Of a stretch of DNA of 64,000 nt, positions 61,668-64,000 are shown piece by piece (the stretch's first letter is position 1; every line of letters begins with the position of its first letter). Origin of the DNA: Lachnospiraceae bacterium V9D3004 (GTDB lineage: Bacteria > Bacillota > Clostridia > Lachnospirales > Lachnospiraceae); NCBI GenBank assembly GCA_000621985.1, contig JHWW01000005.1, forward strand, positions 62,001-126,000, given 5' to 3'. The notes beneath the pieces are model-generated. The model did no database searches and had not been told where the DNA came from. It was given only the letters and a program-made list of their open reading frames with translations. The position numbers were made by a program, and so were the translations under genes.

Positions 61668-62492
61668 TTATATTTTCTTTTCATTCATCTTTCTCAAACT
61701 ACCGGGGCTGCATCCGAATCTTTCTTTAAATCTGTTACAAAAATGAGCTGTGTCGGCAAAATCATACCGATAAGCAATCTCCGATACAATTTCTCCTTTT
61801 TCAAGATCTTTTTTTGCTTCGTCAAGTCGGGTATTCATAATATATCTTCCGATAGTCCCACCTGTATACATCTTGAATAATTTCATAAGATATGTGCGAG
61901 ATATTCCAATACCGTCTGCAATTATATCAATACTGATATCCTCTGTAATATTATCTGATATATACTCCATGCATTTTAATACATACATTTTTTGATTGTC
62001 ATTTTTCTTATTGGCTAATGTCTCCTCATAATAACCATCTGATGCTACATACGAGAATAATGTATACAGATCACGTAATATATCAAAACGTTCAACCATG
62101 CTTTCTACCGGAGATATGTATGATACCAGCTTATCCATTATATCCGTGTATCTGTCCGGAGCAGCATGTATTATTACCGGAAGACTAAATACTCCACGAC
62201 AAATATCTTCAACAGCTCTGTCTATCAGAATATGATATACCAATCCTCCATACTTAAGAAAAGTCCCATGAAGTCTTTGTGATTCAACGAATAATATATC
62301 ACCTCTGTCGAATTCGACATCGTAACCGTCAATCAGTAATCTTCCTCTATGTACCGGATATATAATCTCTATCTCATCATGCCAGTGTACAGGTACCAAA
62401 ACACCCGGATTACCATATAATTCATATCTGAAAAACGGGAAAACATTCTTATCCCTGTCATCTTGTTCCCTGAGTTCACTATAGAATGTCAT
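61668..62492 (-). CDS. AraC-family regulator with cupin domain
   Basis: 274 aa from ATG 62492 (MTFYSELREQDDRDK), with GGAGGTGG upstream. The N-terminal cupin (VPVHWHDEIEIIYPVHRGRLLIDG) binds an effector, often a sugar. The C-terminal pair of HTH motifs is EDISIDIIADGIGISRTYLMKLFKMYTG and VSEIAYRYDFADTAHFCNRFKERFG. It is divergent from the secreted Ig-like/hydrolase gene and may control it. Confidence 0.92.
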   Translation of the reverse strand: MTFYSELREQDDRDKNVFPFFRYELYGNPGVLVPVHWHDEIEIIYPVHRGRLLIDGYDVEFDRGDILFVESQRLHGTFLKYGGLVYHILIDRAVEDICRGVFSLPVIIHAAPDRYTDIMDKLVSYISPVESMVERFDILRDLYTLFSYVASDGYYEETLANKKNDNQKMYVLKCMEYISDNITEDISIDIIADGIGISRTYLMKLFKMYTGGTIGRYIMNTRLDEAKKDLEKGEIVSEIAYRYDFADTAHFCNRFKERFGCSPGSLRKMNEKKI

Positions 62493-62575
62493 TTTTTCCA
62501 CCTCCATGCTACTATTATACAACTTTTTAGCATTTTTATTCAATATATTCAATTAAAAAAAATGTTATAATACAA

Positions 62576-62741
62576 GGGTCAAAAGGTCATCATGCATCGT
62601 GCCCGCACGAAAGCATGTATGATTTCCTGACCTGCCCCACATGGAGCACGAAGTGGATATCTACCCACACGAGAGTGCGGAAGGTGGGAGGATCGTGAAA
62701 GTGCGAAGCACGAAACGCTCCGGATATCACCTTTTGATCCC
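62576..62741 (+). ncRNA. 166 bp structured element
   Basis: The ends GGGTCAAAAGGT and ACCTTTTGATCCC pair with each other. Inside are several short hairpins with shared words (GCACGAA, GTGCG), e.g. CCCAC...GTGGG and GTGC-GAA-GCAC. A perfect TATAAT lies at 62566-62571, so transcription could start at the first paired base. It lies upstream of the gene at 62850. Either a structured leader RNA or a small palindromic repeat element. Confidence 0.5.
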
Positions 62742-62849
62742 AACAACATCATATAAAGGATATTCAAAAAAAAAGCAGGAAAGGAACTTGAATTAACGTG
62801 GTATTAGAAGCAAAACTTTAAAAAACAAATAATTATGGAGGACATGAAA

Positions 62850-64000
62850 ATGCGTAGAATATTCTCAATTATACTGACTATTTCATTATTGTGCACTTCT
62901 TCGGTATCCCTGGCGAAACCGAAACCAAAGGAAATAATCCTGAACAAAAAAAATATAAACTTAAATGTCGGGCAACAATTCAAAATCAAGATCAAAAAGA
63001 TCAAACCGGTCAAAGCAGATAAAACATTATTATTCAAATCCGGTTCAAAAAAGATTGCAAAAGTATCAAAAAAAGGTGTAATTACAGCCATATCCCCCGG
63101 AAAAACCCGGATTACGGTTACAGCCAAAGCAAATAAAAAAGCAAATGCAAGAATAACTGTTAAAGTAAATAAAAAAAATAATTCAATTAAAACTCCGGGT
63201 ACAGTCACACAAATTCAGCCTGTAACCACTTCACAGACTCCGGTCACTCCGCAGACTGTTGCAGGAATACCGCAAAAAACAACCGCAACTGCTACTCCGT
63301 CCTATGATCACAGACCGGTATTCGAAGTAGACAGTGAAAATTTCGTAAGCCGTTCTGATCTATCATATGAAGGACTTATAACCAACAGTCCTGAAGGCAT
63401 GCCGGTCGCAAACGGAAGATTCGGTGGTCCTGTATGGCAAAACAACAACCACTCTCTCGGAATGCAGCTTAACCACACTGATACTTTTATGTTCAATGAT
63501 GCTTCCGCTAATTCGGAATGGGATTACAGAAGCGGTTCCCTCGGTGTACTGGATATTGATTTTGGCGACGATGTCTTCTCAGATGATATCGTCAATCATC
63601 TGTCGCTGTACGATGCACGTCTCAACATCAGGGATGAAGATATTGATGTCAATGTCATATCTGATGTTGATTCGGATACTGTACTTATAGATATCAATGA
63701 CCGGCGTACAACAAGAAAAGACGTCAATATCAATCTGTCCATGTCAAGAGATCCTAATGAAAGAAAGGGTGCATTCAGTGCTTCATCATCATTTGACATT
63801 GACAACTCCGATAACAGTCTCTCGCTAAATCAGGTATTCTCAGAAAAGTGTGATACCGGTATAAGCGAAAATGATTACTATTGTGCCACCTCCGTGACTC
63901 TTAATGTTCCGGATACGGAAGCTGATATCACTACGGTCAGCAATAAAACAGCACGGTATACAATAAAAAATGTTCCTCAAAAATATACCATTGTTATCGG
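62850..64000 (+). CDS. Secreted BIG2-domain protein, GH95-like, partial
   Basis: At least 383 codons, running off the right edge. Start ATG 62850 lies eight bases after GGAGG; ATG 62844 is in frame but too close to the site. A signal peptide (MRRIFSIILTISLLCTSSVS, then LA) is followed by a BIG2 Ig-like domain (residues about 28-110), a Thr/Pro/Gln linker, and a region with GMPVANGRFGGPVW that resembles the N-terminal beta domain of GH95/GH65-type glycosidases. Extracellular polysaccharide hydrolase is likely; substrate unknown. Confidence 0.82.
   Translation, partial: MRRIFSIILTISLLCTSSVSLAKPKPKEIILNKKNINLNVGQQFKIKIKKIKPVKADKTLLFKSGSKKIAKVSKKGVITAISPGKTRITVTAKANKKANARITVKVNKKNNSIKTPGTVTQIQPVTTSQTPVTPQTVAGIPQKTTATATPSYDHRPVFEVDSENFVSRSDLSYEGLITNSPEGMPVANGRFGGPVWQNNNHSLGMQLNHTDTFMFNDASANSEWDYRSGSLGVLDIDFGDDVFSDDIVNHLSLYDARLNIRDEDIDVNVISDVDSDTVLIDINDRRTTRKDVNINLSMSRDPNERKGAFSASSSFDIDNSDNSLSLNQVFSEKCDTGISENDYYCATSVTLNVPDTEADITTVSNKTARYTIKNVPQKYTIVI

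Noticed and set aside
62576-62741. Known riboswitch (c-di-GMP-I, lysine, cobalamin, 6S RNA)
   Set aside because: The conserved core words of these classes are not found. Kept only as an unassigned structure.

Overview
The window looks like a chromosome segment of a low-to-moderate GC, motile Gram-positive bacterium of the Clostridia, most likely Lachnospiraceae. Supporting signs are strong AGGAGG-type ribosome binding sites, a Bacillus-type LexA box (CGAAC-N4-GTTC) before uvrB, a flagellin, and the chain uvrB-uvrA-HD nucleotidase-MIF-guaA. A short host backbone (about 22.1-29.3 kb and 60.4-64 kb) is interrupted by two unrelated mobile elements.

Element 1 (left edge to about 22.08 kb) is a Tn7-like transposon lying directly against the stop codon of guaA. 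Its right end carries tnsA, tnsB, tnsC and tniQ as one overlapping minus-strand operon, and four 24-25 bp repeats that resemble TnsB binding sites. Cargo, from the left edge inwards: a recombination/anti-restriction block (partial phage-type protein, YqaJ exonuclease, ArdC-like protein, DUF5688 protein, IrrE-like peptidase), a very large flagellin with a divergent XRE regulator and a palindromic operator candidate, a serine resolvase, a LlaJI-like restriction locus (HTH-fused m5C methyltransferase, McrB, McrC), and a P4/D5-type primase-helicase. No CRISPR array or Cas gene is visible, so this is not a CRISPR-associated transposon on present evidence.

The host block 22.1-29.6 kb reads right to left: uvrB, uvrA, an HD-domain nucleotidase, a MIF-family protein, guaA.

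Element 2 (about 29.3-60.4 kb) is integrated inside uvrB. A 23 bp core identical at both ends lies within codons 81-89 of uvrB. The intact uvrB is a chimera: its first 89 codons, ribosome binding site, promoter and LexA box come from the element side, while the displaced 5' end (89 codons plus its own promoter and LexA box) is stranded at the far end. The element has two tandem tyrosine recombinases with an excisionase-like protein, a replication-type ATPase, a DUF932-DUF5688-YqaJ-RecT operon, a resolvase, an NAD-dependent DNA ligase, a Mor-like regulator followed by an unrecognised three-gene cassette (HNH/glycine-zipper protein, helper, ferredoxin-domain protein), and a large restriction cluster (GmrSD-like, GIY-YIG/helicase, split methyltransferase, KilA-N). 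No relaxase or type IV secretion gene is visible. Minus-strand genes (left) and plus-strand genes (right) diverge at 37.7-38.3 kb, where a 333 bp element with 30 bp inverted repeats sits.

Right of 60.4 kb the host resumes with the stranded uvrB end, a small protein, a broken GGDEF fragment, an AraC regulator, a 166 bp structured element, and the start of a secreted Ig-like/glycoside-hydrolase-like protein that runs off the edge.

Strongest leads: promoter replacement at uvrB together with a trapped SOS promoter facing the element's restriction genes; the ferredoxin/HNH three-gene cassette; and flagellin as Tn7-like cargo with its own regulator.
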